Source: Paramacrobiotus metropolitanus
Taxonomy: Eukaryota > Tardigrada > Eutardigrada > Parachela > Macrobiotidae
Assembly (NCBI RefSeq): GCF_019649055.1
Contig: NW_026570314.1
Span: 186,001-250,000 of the forward strand
DNA: 64,000 nucleotides
Direction of reading: 5' to 3'
Shown: piece by piece, positions 21,904-34,350 of the stretch
How the letters are laid out: each line of letters starts with the position of its first letter
Position numbering within the stretch: the first letter of the stretch is position 1
The notes under the pieces: model-generated
What the model saw: only the letters and a program-made list of their open reading frames with translations
Told to the model about the DNA's origin: nothing
Database searches by the model: none
Translations under genes and position numbers: made by a program

Positions 21904-23657
21904 CTACAAAATCGTCACAATTGCCCATCGCGAGGTAAGCAAAACGTGCGTAGTCTTGTTATGAAACACGAGTTTCTTATGAAGGAAGAAGTACATAGTC
22001 TTATTGTCACCTCGCCGAGGTTCCACGGGAAATGGAAGGGGTAACAAGTCTGCAGTTAGTGTATGATGGAGGCGGCGCTGGAGGTAGGAGAGCTCGTTTA
22101 GCAGCAGCAAACCAGTCTTGACATACAAAGACACAACCGTGAATCTCTGCAGTTCATGCGAAGCGCAGACCGAAAGATAATATTACTGACCTCTGCGGGA
22201 CCGTTGCGTAGCTGGTTGTCGGTTAGTAAGGGGAAACGGATGAGATATAGAGCAGCGCCCAACATTTGCCGCCCGTTGGCCGGAGATGGAACCAGACTAT
22301 TGCGAGCGCAAGCGTGCACGGCCCACCTACAACGTTACACCTGCATTACGTGCATGACAATATTGGAACTGGAATCGATGTCTGGAAGATTGCAAGCTAC
22401 CCACTGCCTTGTCAAATCAGGTTTTTTAAGTCATTTTACTTGTTGCATAGTGCGTACGTACGTACTTCAGTGCTCTCTGCACAGAGACACTTCATACATA
22501 TTATTACGATTTCGTATGAGCAGCACCTGCACGGGTTAAACAATGGTACTTTTCCGTGAAAGTCACACAGTAAAAGAACTTTTTTTAGTATTAGGGTACT
22601 TCTCTATAGCCGCATAGATTTTATCCTCTTCAGCATAAAATGTGTCTCGTTTGAGGATGGCTATCAAGGAGTCCTGTCCTAATTCAAGGAACTCCTTCGA
22701 CTGTAAAGCCTTCTCAGCCGACGCATCTACTAAGCGTAGGCAGTTCTCCACGATTTTCGGTGTTCCCCAAAACATCGCCTGTTTTTACGGTTAAGTCAGG
22801 TGTTCAGATTACAGCCGCATTTCATAGACAATTTAGTGACGGTTAGAACACGCTCACGCTCTCAAGGTTGGCCAAGCAGTTGTCGGTGTTGAGCTGGTTA
22901 AGGATGAAGGCGACGCAGAGTTCCACCAGCAACGGCATGTCATACTTATCGGCACATCCCAGTGTGTGGAAGGCATTGTCCTCGTTTAGGCACTCCACAG
23001 CGTCAGTGTACATATAACTGCAATTAACGTGCTTATGCGTTTGTACTCTGTACTTGATACTAAAATAACTGAGCGCATGATGTTAGAGCATCTTAACTGG
23101 ATTTGTTTTTCGGTTAAGCAGTTTGCGTAAGTTTCCAGTTATGAATGTAAAGGAATATAAGGTCACCAGTGCAGCTATCCGTTAGAAGCCGGCGTCTTAG
23201 TTCGATCTGGCAATATGCCATAAACATGATAAACATGAGAGGTAATCGCCAGGAGTCCATCCTCTTCTCATGAAATGCATCTTGCAAAGTAGCAAAAAGC
23301 TTCTAACGCACCTGAGCATGTTGGCAAATGCGTCTGGCAGAATATCGGGAATATCGATGGGAGCGGTACACTTCTCAGGTAATGTTCCATAGAACATCTG
23401 GTGGAAGACATCACTGCGGACACTCAGGATAATCCTGCAACAGTGGTGGAACCAAATAAAGAATAAGTGTTCCGCGGTAAATGGTATGAGTATTACTTAT
23501 GCGCTGAGAAGTGTTTTTCCTCGCCGTAATCTCTTCCCACCGCAAATTGCACATCGCTCATGTCGGGGCACACTAGCGAGTTTTCAATGCAGTTGATTAT
23601 TTTGGAGACTGCGCCGCGATGTTTCGCAGCACCCGATGAAGACCCGTTCGAAAACAT
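21904..23657 (-). CDS. BTB-BACK protein b, lacking the Tudor-like tail
   Basis: Exons are 23657-23497, 23434-23312, 23017-22858, 22778-22600 and 22326-22191, then 22116-21904 if unspliced, or 22116-22011 if joined to the MATH exons. Frames and phases all agree. BTB: MSDVQFAVGRDYGEEKHFSA, then RSDVFHQMFYG and IDIPDILPDAFANML. BACK: MYTDAVECLNEDNAFHTLGC, NCLRLVDASAEKALQSKEFL, LIAILKRDTFYAEEDKIYAA. Post-BACK: NGRQMLGAALYLIRFPLLTD. The final exon keeps the family PLPFPVEPR segment and then leaves the family: no Tudor/Agenet-like region follows. Unspliced, it ends after about 36 unrelated residues (323 aa total). The BTB-BACK core resembles BTBD1/2/3/6 proteins, which bind CUL3 through BTB. Confidence 0.7.
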
Positions 23658-24684
23658 AGCTGTAAACTGTGGAGAAAGCCTGGCAGTTTAAACGAAGCGG
23701 AAATCCACCGATACAATACGATTACGGATACTAGCAAGATAAAGCTGGATCGCGATCGATCAACACATATAAATACGTTAACTTACTAAACCAGCGCATC
23801 CTGTTCATGTGCGGATGACAATGTACTTGTTCAAATTATGAACAGTAATCCAAAAAAATGCTGTACTCTGTAAACCGGTTCTTTTTCGTATAGTGTTTAT
23901 TTGAGAAGAGAGCAGAAAAGAATCGCAAATACAGAGTGTATTAATAATGCTAGTCGGCATGAACCGGATATAGCGTCATTGAGAGCCAGCTGATGCAATA
24001 AGGAGTTCGTTTTCATGGTCTTTGCACCATAATATTAATTACATGCAACATATTTGATTAATTGTGGTTGCTTCATGTACAACTCGATACGAGTAGATTG
24101 AGAGAATAATGAATCAACATAAAAATTATACAACATAATTACAACATTAAATCAACATAATTTTAGTATCGCACCTGCCACGCACTGCAGTACTTCGTGT
24201 TCCTGTTTTTTCTTTTAACGTTAGAATTAGTATCTGTTAGTATTTTATTGGATTTTTGCTGTGTCTGAGCAGACAACAAAACAAAAATGGCAAAAAATAT
24301 ACAGATAAGCTTGCAGAACAGCACTATTGGAATGCATTAGACGAATTGCTGCACATATCACACCACCACACGCTCTAGAGTCTAGCAAGTGTAACACGCC
24401 GGATATACGGATACAGAATGATTGTCTCCACGAAGATTTAACTGTGACAATCATTTCCTATATCGCTATGTGTCCACAGCAGAGCACAACCAATCGTCTT
24501 TTTTTCGAGTTTCGACACTTTTCTCGCTTCGTTTCGGAGACATTAAACAGCAAACTTACACTGTCGTAATTGAAAATATTCACAAAATAAAATGTACACT
24601 TCGCTAATCTTCCTTTAGATCCCCAAGCATTTTATGAGCGGATTTTGCTGCTCTCAGCAGTCTTTACTGACCACCGACGACTTA
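23658..24684. other. Intergenic, no gene recognised
   Basis: AT-rich spacer between BTB genes b and c. No conserved block shared with the other BTB spacers was noticed. Confidence 0.4.
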
Positions 24685-26614
24685 TCACCCGATGTTTGTC
24701 TCTGTGTCCGTGGGAATTCGAAGCTGACCAAACTGCACCATGCATCCTACTCCACCCACTTCCACCATATGGGATCCACCCAAACGCGCAACATACACTG
24801 CCGCCACGTAGACGCCATCAATGCGTGCTTGAACCCTGCACGAACGCTTCAGGACAGTGACAGCACGCAGGATTCTTTCCGGCCGCGCAGTCCAGCTTAT
24901 GTACTGTGCTTTAGCATTTGGATAGTGACACGTCGAGTACATAAACATCGATTCTAGAATTCCGATAATTCGGCCGGGGTCCCAGTGCGCCTGCCCCTCA
25001 TCCCGTCTTATGAACACTTCTTCCTTATCTTCAAAAATAACGTCGCCGATTTGGTGCTCCACGTACTTTCGGGGTTCAGTGGGAAAAGGCACGGGATGCC
25101 GCGGCGTGTCGTGCTTGTGCCGGTAAATATCCCACAGCTCCGTCGGTAGTAGCAAGTTGTCCTGCAGGAAAATGTGAAACAGACAATTTGGCTGAAATGC
25201 TCTGTAGATGAACGTTCAACGAACGAACACAGCCGCGCATTAAAAAAATTTAAAAAAATAGTATTATGGTCTGTATACAGGTATTGTGTATCAGAGTCTT
25301 TTTAACGAACTCAATGCAGGAAACGCGTAGTTACTTTGACGGGCCCACGAGCCAGTAACTCATCGGACAGCAACGGAAATCGGATAAAAAACAAAGTATC
25401 ACCCAGTATCCGCCTCCGATTAGCACCGGCTGGTTCCAGATTATTCCGTTGGCAAGCTGCTTCAGCCCATCTGTGTAACAGCAATTTAAAATTCGAAATA
25501 AATATTTTTTCAGAAACGTCCACTGCAGACTCTGCAGTACCATCTAATATTATGGAACTATGCTTTAAAAATCCAATACTCATATGGAACAAAAATAATA
25601 CAGCCGCAAACTATTGTTTGATTACCACATACAGATACTATAATAAAGTAAGTGATCGATAATCATTTGCCATATATTTGGAGTGAATAGTTTATGTGCT
25701 GCACGTTGTATTTGTAATAATTTGTCGCAACTCTTACACCATCACAGCACAGTAAACGTTTCTCTCTTGGACGCACAGAGTATCACGCCGTAAAATCATC
25801 CGCAGCGTTTCCATTTTGATTGTCTTGAACTGCTCTAATCGGAGGATATCTTCAAAATTTTTGTCCAGGAAAGTCCAGCACTTCTGTATTAACGACGAAC
25901 TGACGATACTCCAGCACAGAACCTGTTCGCAAAGTGTTTGTACTTCCCCGGTAAAACACAAAATGCAGCTACATAATGCAGTGAAATTAGCGATATGCAC
26001 TGCTGCAGCGTGGAAGCCTACATTTTCGAGATAGGCTAGGCAGTTGTTGACTCGCAGGTGGTCCAGCGCGAAACTCATACACAATTCCACTAACCAGGGC
26101 AATTCAAATTTCTCAGCGCAGTACAGCGTGGGAAAGACGTTCGCTTCGTCCAGATCCTCTACCGCATCAGTATAGATGTATCTATAAAAAATTATTGTTA
26201 AGTTTATGCTGCACAATTTGGGCAATACGAAACTTTCAGTTTTAAAAACGTAAACTGGTATATACAGTATGTGCTCCTTGCCTTACTTGAGCATATTGGC
26301 AAAAGATTCCGGTGTAATATTGGGAAAATCCACCACATCGTCACCGCTAACGTTTTCGTAGAACATTGCATGGAAGACATCGCTGCGCATACTCACGATG
26401 TATCTACAGAATACAAGCCATACAAAATAATAGCAGGCAGAATAAATTGTACAACGCGCGATATCCAGTTGCCATACTTGTGAGCTGGAAAGATTTTCTC
26501 TTCACCGTGATCCCGCCCGACTGAAAACTGAACATCGCTTAGTTCTCCACTGACCAGCAAGTGTTTCATACACTGCATGATCCCCACAGCGCAGTCGCGA
26601 AGTTGAAGCGCCAT
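24685..26614 (-). CDS. BTB-BACK protein c with C-terminal Tudor/Agenet-like module
   Basis: Exons are 26614-26478, 26403-26287, 26181-26022, 25922-25738, 25470-25335 and 25161-24685 (TAG/TAA region stop), giving 403 aa. The third intron (25923-26021, 99 nt) has no stop and is a multiple of three, but paralogue b shows a real intron there. BTB (about 1-110): LSDVQFSVGRDHGEEKIFPA, SMRSDVFHAMFYENVSGDDV. BACK (about 110-205): IYTDAVEDLDEANVFPTLYC, IQKCWTFLDKNFEDIL, TLRMILRRDTLCVQERNVY. Post-BACK: RRRILGDTLFFIRFPLLSDE. The last exon (246-403) holds PVPFPTEPRKYVEHQIGDVI and a two-lobe region: EEVFIRRDEGQAHWDPGRII, then RIDGVYVAAVYVARLGG. This is the best-preserved BTB gene with d. Likely role: CUL3 substrate receptor whose tail reads a methylated or basic ligand (inference). 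Confidence 0.8.
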
Positions 26615-28142
26615 CTACCGTTACAGTTGTTTGTCTAATATGAAGATTATCGTAATGTTAACACTTAAGATTATCCAAATAAAGTGATGATTAGGGTGGA
26701 ACGTTAGTGAAAGACACCCATATCAATGACTGGCGTAACAAATCTATCAATTACGTTAACTCTCGTACCACAATTAACAACATCCGGCAAAATAAGTGTA
26801 CGAGTACTTACTTGTTCAGGTGTTATGTGTACAATGCATGCAGACCGTACAGGTTGATATCAGATGCACGCGAGATTGCAAATACAAGTTTTGAAAGTGA
26901 TGTAAGTAATGCAACGGGTGACTGACGGATTCGCATTCTACAGACAACAAAAATACCCTAGGGGCAAATGCGACTCACGTCAAATTTGGCGGGCTTATTA
27001 CAAGCGGTGGAGAACTTGGAATTTGTAGTCGGCGAACGGAAATCAATGCCGGTGAACGCTGGTTGTGCACCCACCAGCAACTGACTGTTACCGCGTGCAT
27101 CCTCACAACCCGGAAATAATTTCAGTTTTTGATATGTAGACCATACGGACTTTGCTCATTCCCGGAAAACACAGAAGTAGAAAAACATTAACTTGGATCC
27201 CCTTGGTTGGGTTGATATTCACATTTTGTCAGACGTATATAGGCGTTGCCCTCGCGTCTGGCGTTCATTTATCCAGCTAGTGCTCGGTGATCTTTTGGGC
27301 TCCGTTTCGGATCAGTTTTTGCTTGGTGTAATTCTCCGAAACCTGCTGTTTGAGAAAGAAGCGTCGATAAGTTAATGCTTACTCAAAGTCTCTCCGTAAG
27401 CCATATGCATACCGTGACTACCGTCCTATAAATTTTTGTCTGTCACTACCATAGTAGCTTTACAAAGTCATTACGTCAGTTTTGTGCCCACTTATGCACA
27501 GAAAATTTCGTAGGACAAATTAGTGTACTGGGTGAAAATATTACTTGGGAATCTGACTCGTGATACGATAACTCTATGTTTCAACCAGAGGTGTTGAAAG
27601 ATTTGGAAATTTTGTACTTCTAGTGGGCCCGAACAGCTATAATCATGCTGGCACTAAACGTATCACGGTTCTCAATCTTTAAAATAGAAGTACTTTGTAT
27701 ACGGGTATTCAACGAAGCTGCAGTAACGAAAAACTTAATTTTTAAATAATTTTCCGAAGCACATACTATCTGCTCTCCTCCACGCGAATCCCTTCCTGTC
27801 ACACTATCGCCACATTGACAATTCACGGCAAACATAAAGCGACGCAGAACGAATATAGATATTACATACACTTGTACATCCCGTTACACAACATACAACG
27901 ATATATACAGAGCAACATCAAGCACAATATCACAGAAAAAGGAACATCAAAGCAAAAAAGCTTGGCTCGCCGCTTAATCATAAATTTTCATAGTTAAAGC
28001 GCTTCACTAGTCTGCGGTTATCAATGAAGGTCACCACCTTCATTCATAAGGAAGTAAATTTTAGGAATCAATAAAGTTTAGGAATCGCGAACATGTCGGC
28101 CGACATCCGATACATGACGCATTTGTGGCCTGCATAGCGACG
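26615..28142. other. Intergenic, with one coding-like stretch
   Basis: Minus strand about 27115-26982 reads GNSQLLVGAQPAFTGIDFRS and ends KPAKFD before a GTGAGT donor. It lies about 370 bp upstream of the gene c ATG. Gene a has a faintly similar stretch at an equivalent distance. It could be an upstream or alternative first exon; no initiator was identified. The rest shows nothing. Confidence 0.3.
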
Positions 28143-30561
28143 CTATTTCCCCGTTTCCGTTTTCCATTGCAAGACCACTTCGCTAGGAATTTTCAGATGC
28201 ATCATCTTCACCGTGTGTTGGCAATCGGCGACAATGATCACATGCTGACCAGCCCGGCGTGTAATATACACCGCATCCATCGATGCCTTGTCGGGAACAG
28301 TTTTAGCAAAAACGCGGCGTCCACGTCGCAGGATATCCGCCGCCCGCACCAGCTTCTCCAGAGGCACCGGCCGGCCGGCGCTCTTTGTCCACTGACAGAC
28401 CACCGCGGTGCCGCGGGTCCCGCTTACCCGCACCGCGTACCAAAAACCGTCGGGGCATTCGACAAACACTTCTTCGCCGTCCTTGAAGACATGCGGACCG
28501 ACGCGGTGCTGCACGTATTTTCGAGGTTCCGTGGGAAAGGGGAGTGGATGTGCGGTGAGGATATCGTGTTTGTACTGGTAGATGTCCCACAGTTCCGACT
28601 GCAGCAACAGGCCACTCTGTAGATAGATAAAAAAAGGAAATAAATTACGCGCGTACGGTAAGCATCTCCGGCATCTCGATGCAGGTTTAAGTGCACCCAC
28701 CTTCACGGGTCCTTTGGCTAGCTGAGCATCGGTCAACACGGGAAACCGTACGGCAAATAAAGCCGCACCCAACATCTCGCGGCGGCTATCACGGCTCGGT
28801 TCCAGGGCATTACGGCTGCACGCCTCCACAGCCCAACTGCAACATTATCAGTATGTGTTTAAGATTACTCTAGTCCACATAATTTTACAACAAAAATAAA
28901 TGTAGTACTATTTTCTATACAGATTAAAAGATAATTTAAATGATTAACAATAAAAGTAATTTTCAAATTAAACGATTAATATTTTTGCCGTGCGGAAACC
29001 AAATTTAATTTGAGCATAATTTGCAGCTTGAAAAAAAAATTCGCGCACGATTTCGTTATTCAAGACACTGTCCTAGATCATTTTATTCCTATTTGTGGAT
29101 GAATAGTCAATTTCGGCCGACTGAAATCATATGTCGATTTTCTCACGTTTCCCACAAATCAAAAAATGTAATTTTCATGCATGTTTCTGCAAGCATGGAA
29201 AAGCTGGCCACAGTATCGAATAACTAACCTCTCCACAGCATTGTACACGCTATATTCGTCCGCCGCCAGGGAATTACGCTGCACGATCATCTCCAGCGTG
29301 GCCGGCGCAATGGCCAGGAAGTCAGCGGTCAGCAGGAGAACTTCACTGGCGGCGTCGACCAGGTCCAAGCATCGCTCCACAACGCACTCCGCGTCGAACA
29401 TCCCCACCACCAGCCGGTCCAAAATTGGCAGGCAGTTGTCGACGTTTAAGTGCCCGCGGACGAAGTCGGAGCATTTCTCCACCAGCAATGGTAAATCGTA
29501 CTTGTCCGCGCAGGACCACGTGGCCAGGACGTTCTCCAAACGCAGACCGTCCACCGCGTCCGTGTAGATGTAACTAAAAACCAGAGTTAAAACGTTCAAC
29601 TTAGCGAGCAAATTTTTACCGGGCGTATTAAGAATTTCAAGTTCGATTCACGTAAGAATATTCTAAAGCGTCGTGAAGACAGATCAGTTTTTCAGTTCTG
29701 CAACACTCATATAGATATATAAGCAGCGTAAAATGATTCCCTTGTATTAATTTTCTTTAATCTTTTTAATAATGGTACAGGTTACAAAAAAGCCACTTTT
29801 GGTTGAAAAATCAGAAAACACGAGGAAATCTTCAGAATGTTCTAGACAGAAACCGCGTAACGCTGCCATACTGGGTGGTTATGATTGCTTCACCTGAGAA
29901 GCTCTTTTATTTCTTATTTCTTGAGTAAATGTTTTTCTGTTGGAGAGATGTAGAAGTCAGGTAATAAAATGCTTCTCACAGGAACACAGCCTATCCGGAG
30001 ATCCGGAGTTATTTTTTAACATTACAGGCTATTTTATTGTAGATTAAATGCAAAATCGTCTATTTTGTATAGAAATATTTTGTTATAAGCACAGTTTGTC
30101 TGTTGTCTGTACGCTATAGAACTAGTTGATATGCAATTATTCTGTCCCATTCTATGCTTCTATCGTAGGGGATTGGTACGGTAATAAATCGTACCTGAGC
30201 ATGTTGGCGAAGGCATCTGGATGGATATCGGGAATATCCACGATATCTGCGCATTTGTCCGCCAAGCTGCCATAGAACATGGCATGGAAGACATCGCTGC
30301 GCAGACTGACGATGTTCCTGTAAAAACGTGAATCAAGTACCTGTATGTGTACTGTACTAAATGTGCACGGTTCCTAATGGTCCTAAATCTAACGAGGACC
30401 TACTTATGCGCAGGGAACATCCGCACTTCACCATGATCCCGTCCCACGGAAAACTTGATGTCACTTAGTTCACCGCTAACAAGCGATCGTCTCAGGCAGT
30501 CGGCGATGCCCGTCAGCGCACCCCGCTCCTGAGGACCAGCGCAGGAAGAGGAAAGCGACAT
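28143..30561 (-). CDS. BTB-BACK protein d with C-terminal Tudor/Agenet-like module
   Basis: Five exons: 30561-30404, 30317-30195, 29573-29229, 28836-28701 and 28616-28143. Phases agree and give 411 aa. BTB: LSDIKFSVGRDHGEVRMFPA, VSLRSDVFHAMFYG, IVDIPDIHPDAFANML. BACK: IYTDAVDGLRLENVLATWSC, then VVERCLDLVDAASEVLLLTA. The intron that splits BACK in a-c is absent here. Post-BACK: RREMLGAALFAVRFPVLTDA. The tail has the clearest Tudor-like lobe of the family, VFKDGEEVFVECPDGFWYAV followed by GTAVVCQW and PLEKLVRAADIL. The second lobe is RRVFAKTVPDKASMDAVYIT with VKMMHLKIP. The coding DNA is more GC-rich than its AT-rich flanks. The last intron (28700-28617) has no stop in frame, so intron retention would still give a protein. 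Expected role: CUL3-type E3 substrate receptor. Confidence 0.82.
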
Positions 30562-31154
30562 GTTTTTACATGAATGATTATGATATGTATATCCGGAACA
30601 GCCAAACTCCGTCGACTAGTATTCAAATCCTTTAGGATTACTGACGCTTTAGGATTACAAATCCCGATCAGCATGGAAACCACATGGAAATCGCAGCGTA
30701 CACAATTGTTAAAAAACATTCAGCCGATGTTAAAAGATTGGAAAACGAACAACAGAAAAACGAGGTTGTTTAGACAGTAAACTGTAAAAGTTTGCTGCAA
30801 AAATTGAAATTCAGAATATAGAATTTTTTCGATTGTCAGCAGTGCGAACTGAGAATATACACAGTCCATGGCTTGATTGATTTTAGCGGAAGCGCCGCCC
30901 GGTAGGAGGTAACGATGTTGTTCAAGTATAGCATCGGCGTAGGTGCCTAGGTGGTATAGTTTCCGGTGTAGCTTCCGGTGCTTCTGTGCCTTATTATTCT
31001 GCTCAGCTGTTTTCGATCGTGGCAGTTTTTAGATGCAATATCGCTAATGCTGATCGCTGTGCAGATAACAACAAAGTAGCTTCATCAACTTACCTTCTGC
31101 TTTGACACCGACCAGTGAATTTAAAGTTTTCTCCACTATATCCAGACTCCAGTA
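30562..31154. other. Intergenic, no gene recognised
   Basis: Spacer between the BTB array and the GPCR duplication; nothing convincing on either strand. Confidence 0.4.
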
Positions 31155-31225
31155 CTGTAGCCGCCCGCACGTACAAGTGCAACCGCCGGATCTGCCAGTG
31201 GAACGATTTGTGCGGGCGGCTACAG
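31155..31225. mobile_element. 71-bp hairpin MITE flanked by TA
   Basis: Both ends, read inward, begin CTGTAGCCGCCCGCAC (16 bp perfect inverted repeat). TA lies on each side (31153-31154 and 31226-31227). The first eight bases equal those of the 382-bp element at 9563, so the same transposase family probably mobilised both. Confidence 0.65.
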
Positions 31226-32468
31226 TACCTGATAATAATAAGTATGGTAGTGGTCGCTTACCTAAAATAGCGGTACCTTCATAAGTTCCCGTTTAAAACA
31301 TTATGTCGAATTTACGGCAGAGCTTGCGCTGCAGGTGCCTAAATTATTTGACATTATTTAATTAACTGCTGACTGCAATTTCGTCGTATGTACATAATGT
31401 ACACAGTAGGTACTACTTACGATTAGTACATACATACATACAGTATATACACACAAATACATGCTGTCTGTACATACAAATGTTCGGCTTTAGGATCCGG
31501 TAAAGAATCGAGTTACGTTATATTACAAACATCTGCACCTTGGAATGCATCATAAATCGATATAAAACTTAATAAATAATAAAAGTAAAGAAAAACGTTT
31601 TTTGAGATACATCCCAAGGAACTAGTTCCGGTTAAACAAGAACGTCAACGTATACTTCTATCTATATTCTCGTATAGCGTAAAACAGCGCTGCTTGCTAT
31701 GACCTAAAAATTGTTTGGAATAAAACCGAAAACTGACCACCTTCCTTACGCACCAAAACCGTTGAAGCAATTCGATCATTCTGGCGCAATGCGAGCCTAT
31801 TAAAACGGAAGTTACCACCTCTGTATATAGAGACACAATAATTATAAAATAATTACAATCAGATACAGCTCATATGTTCCCTCGTCTCTGAAAGGTTGAC
31901 TTGTAAAGGCAATCGCGCACAGAAATTATGACTTGAATTTCAGTTAATCTTCATCATTTCCAGACGGAGTGTGCTCCTTACTTCGCCCTACAGGAAACAT
32001 GTGGTATGTGCATGGTACTGAAACGTGGTACCGTAAAATTTCTTATCTTTTAATTTCAGATGCTATCTGGCGGTACAGTAGCTATAATCCTTAACATGAA
32101 CTGAGCTTTCCCTGGGAATTACGCGCGAAAATAAACAAAAAGTGATTTGAAACTGGGTTATGTGGGGCACTTTTAGCCCGATTACGGTCGATTATCTAAT
32201 TGACACAGCCTTTTAATAAATCCGGCACTGTATTGAATTTCTGAGGAAAGTATTGAAAATTTATTATGTACATCCAGAAAAATATGGGATTGCAACTGAT
32301 TTCTGAGAGACATATATGAGGTAGCATTTGCTGTGGATGCATTCTCAGCCAGAATAATAATCGCATTCCTTTGAAAGTATATCGTCTGCATTTTTCCTGC
32401 ACACTTACATTCCGCATTTTGCTAACGGAATTTCGCTCTGCAAAATCGGTGCGTTAAGCTTTACCATT

Positions 32469-32876
32469 ATGAGCAGGATGACGAACAATACGTCAGCGCT
32501 AACAAACACTCCTGACGTATGCGATGCGTCTGCCAATCGGCTAAACTGGACATTGGGTGGTATCACAATTTTACCAATCACAATCCTAAATTTTGTGCTA
32601 AACGGAGTTGTACTGGTATTTTATCTCACCAACTTGCGCCTGCTGAGGGATTTTCATGTTTACGTCTTTACGCTTTTGAGCTGCAACTTCTTCTATGAAG
32701 CTTTTTTTGGACCACTAGAACTGATTAACAACATCTTCGCCGTATGGTGCTGGGGTTCCCACTGGTGCACCTTTCGTATTTATTCCGCGAATGTCATCCC
32801 GTACTGCCAGTATTTCGCCCATACATGGGGTGCGAAGCAAACTGGCTATGCGCCCGGTGTACCGGGCGCAAAGTAA
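32469..32876 (+). pseudogene. Rhodopsin-like GPCR copy 1, truncated after TM3 start
   Basis: Begins MSRMTNNTSALTNTPDVCDA (glycosylation sites in the extracellular N-terminus). TM1 is ITILPITILNFVLNGVVLVF and TM2 is HVYVFTLLSCNFFYEAFFGP. The conserved extracellular Cys before TM3 lies in GSHWCTFRIYSANVIPYCQY. After FAHT (about 32825) the reading frame enters a GC-rich inverted-repeat insertion and stops. The parts from TM3 to the stop codon, present in copy 2, are gone. Only an N-terminal fragment can be made. Confidence 0.75.
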
Positions 32877-33048
32877 ACTGGCTGTGTTCCCCTGATATAA
32901 TAATTCATTATTTTCTGTAACCATGGCGTTACGTTGCTCTGCGCCATGAATTTTTTGTTTTTCACCTCTAACCGCTCGATTGTTTGCGCCCCGATCGGGG
33001 CGAACAGCCAATTTGCTTTGCGCTCCGGTTGTCGGGGCGCATAGCACT
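32826..33048. mobile_element. GC-rich inverted-repeat insertion replacing the 3' half of GPCR 1
   Basis: About 220 bp with long imperfect inverted arms. The left arm contains GCAAACTGGCTATGCGCCCGG; read on the other strand, the right arm contains GCAAATTGGCTGTTCGCCCCG. Each arm also holds its own small palindrome (GCGCCCGGTGTACCGGGCGC; GCGCCCCGATCGGGGCGC). It is much more GC-rich than its surroundings and has no coding potential. It is probably a foldback/MITE-like element or a filler left by repair. No target duplication can be checked because host sequence was deleted at the same place. Confidence 0.6.
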
Positions 33049-34350
33049 GACCTAAATTTAATTGCACTTAAAAAAAATTGAAACTAAAAAAGTCCGTGTA
33101 TCTTCTGATAGAAAAAATTTTAGTCAACGATTTTACATTTTTACATTTTAACTGAACTTCATAACCGTTAAATCACGCTGGGCAACTGTGTTACCATATA
33201 AACGGACAGCTTTGTGAAGAGGATGCGGGAAGTTTCGTCGACTGCACATTTCCGGCCATAATCTACTGTTCGTTGATGGTTCCACAAAGCACGCAGAGAG
33301 ATGATGCCGAGTAACCGCAATGAAAATGTAGCAATCTTTAGTGCTTCCGGCAGAATCAAAGGATGATATGTATCAGTTTTTGGTTGGGTTATTGGCTAAC
33401 TAATAACTACGTTTTCGGGCGCAGTCAACACCGGTGCGCATTTGCGACAATTTAACACACCAACGATATTACTTGCTTCGACAAGAAACAGGTGTGAACG
33501 TATAATAATAAATTATTGCAAAATGGTGCTGCTTGTTCTGACCAAAAAAACGCTCGGAACATAACTGAAAAAATTGACCATCTTCTTTACGCACCAAAAA
33601 CGCCGAAGCAAATTCGATCATTATGGCCGGTACAATGCGAGTCTGAACGGAAATTGCCACATCATTATAGAGACACAATAATTATAGCATGATTAGTGCA
33701 TCTTGGAATTAGATACAGCTCATGTTCCACTTATCCTTGAAAGGTTAACCCATAAACGCAATCGCGCATAGGAATAATCATAGAATGTCTTGGAATTCAA
33801 TTAATCTTCATCCTTTCCAGATGTAATTTGCTCCTTCCTTCGCCGTAACAGAAAACATGTGGTAAGAACGTGGGATTTGCTGAACAGGGGAATATTTACC
33901 TTCTGATCTTTTTGATTTCACGCACCGATAGCTGACAGCTTTCTAAAGGGAAAAACGCACGAAAAGACACAAAAAGTGATGTGAAAGTGGGTTGTGTGCA
34001 GTTTTAGCCCGATTACGCTCTATAATCTAACTGGCACAGTTCTATAATAAAACCCGTATTTTGTTGCTTTGTGAAGGAAAACCCTGTATTCCATTATCTC
34101 CAGGAAAACACTGGAACAATAATTATTATTATCTGATTGATAATAATTATTATGATTGATGATAATAATTATTATCTGAGTGACTTATAGATGCAGACAA
34201 CTTGCTGTAAATTTATAACACGCTAATTCATGCTCAGTCTTACCAACAATCGCATCCCTTGAAGTTCGCCTTTATTTTTTATACAACAATAACATTCCGC
34301 ATTTTGCTGGTGAAATTTGCTCCGACAAATCGGTGCTCTGCGTCGCTATC
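33049..34350. other. Spacer between the two GPCR copies
   Basis: The first ~120 bp match the GPCR 2 3' UTR. About 33510 onward matches the 5' flank of GPCR 1. A run of AATAATTATTATTATC-type repeats lies at 34110-34180. No separate gene. Confidence 0.5.

Larger units (their letters stand above)
31645..34350 (+). repeat. Tandem segmental duplication carrying two GPCR genes
   Basis: About 800 bp upstream of each GPCR start is homologous: blocks around TATAGAGACACAATAATTAT (31826 and 33667), GATACAGCTCATRTTC (31862 and 33712) and AAACATGTGGT (31995 and 33853). The similarity continues through the 5' half of the coding region. The 3' UTR of copy 2 (near 35690) also matches the sequence that follows the insertion in copy 1 (33055 on), so the whole gene was duplicated and copy 1 later lost its middle. 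Confidence 0.7.

Noticed and set aside
28125-28622. 165-aa plus-strand frame over BTB gene d
   Set aside because: It is antisense to the last exon of gene d, which has family domains and correct splice sites; the frame stays open because the exon is GC-rich.
32715-33047. 110-aa minus-strand frame
   Set aside because: Falls across the inverted-repeat insertion and the broken GPCR; palindromic DNA gives open frames on both strands.
34100-34180. AATAATTATTATTATC palindromic repeats as a replication origin or element
   Set aside because: Simple AT-rich microsatellite drift; no further structure to support a function.
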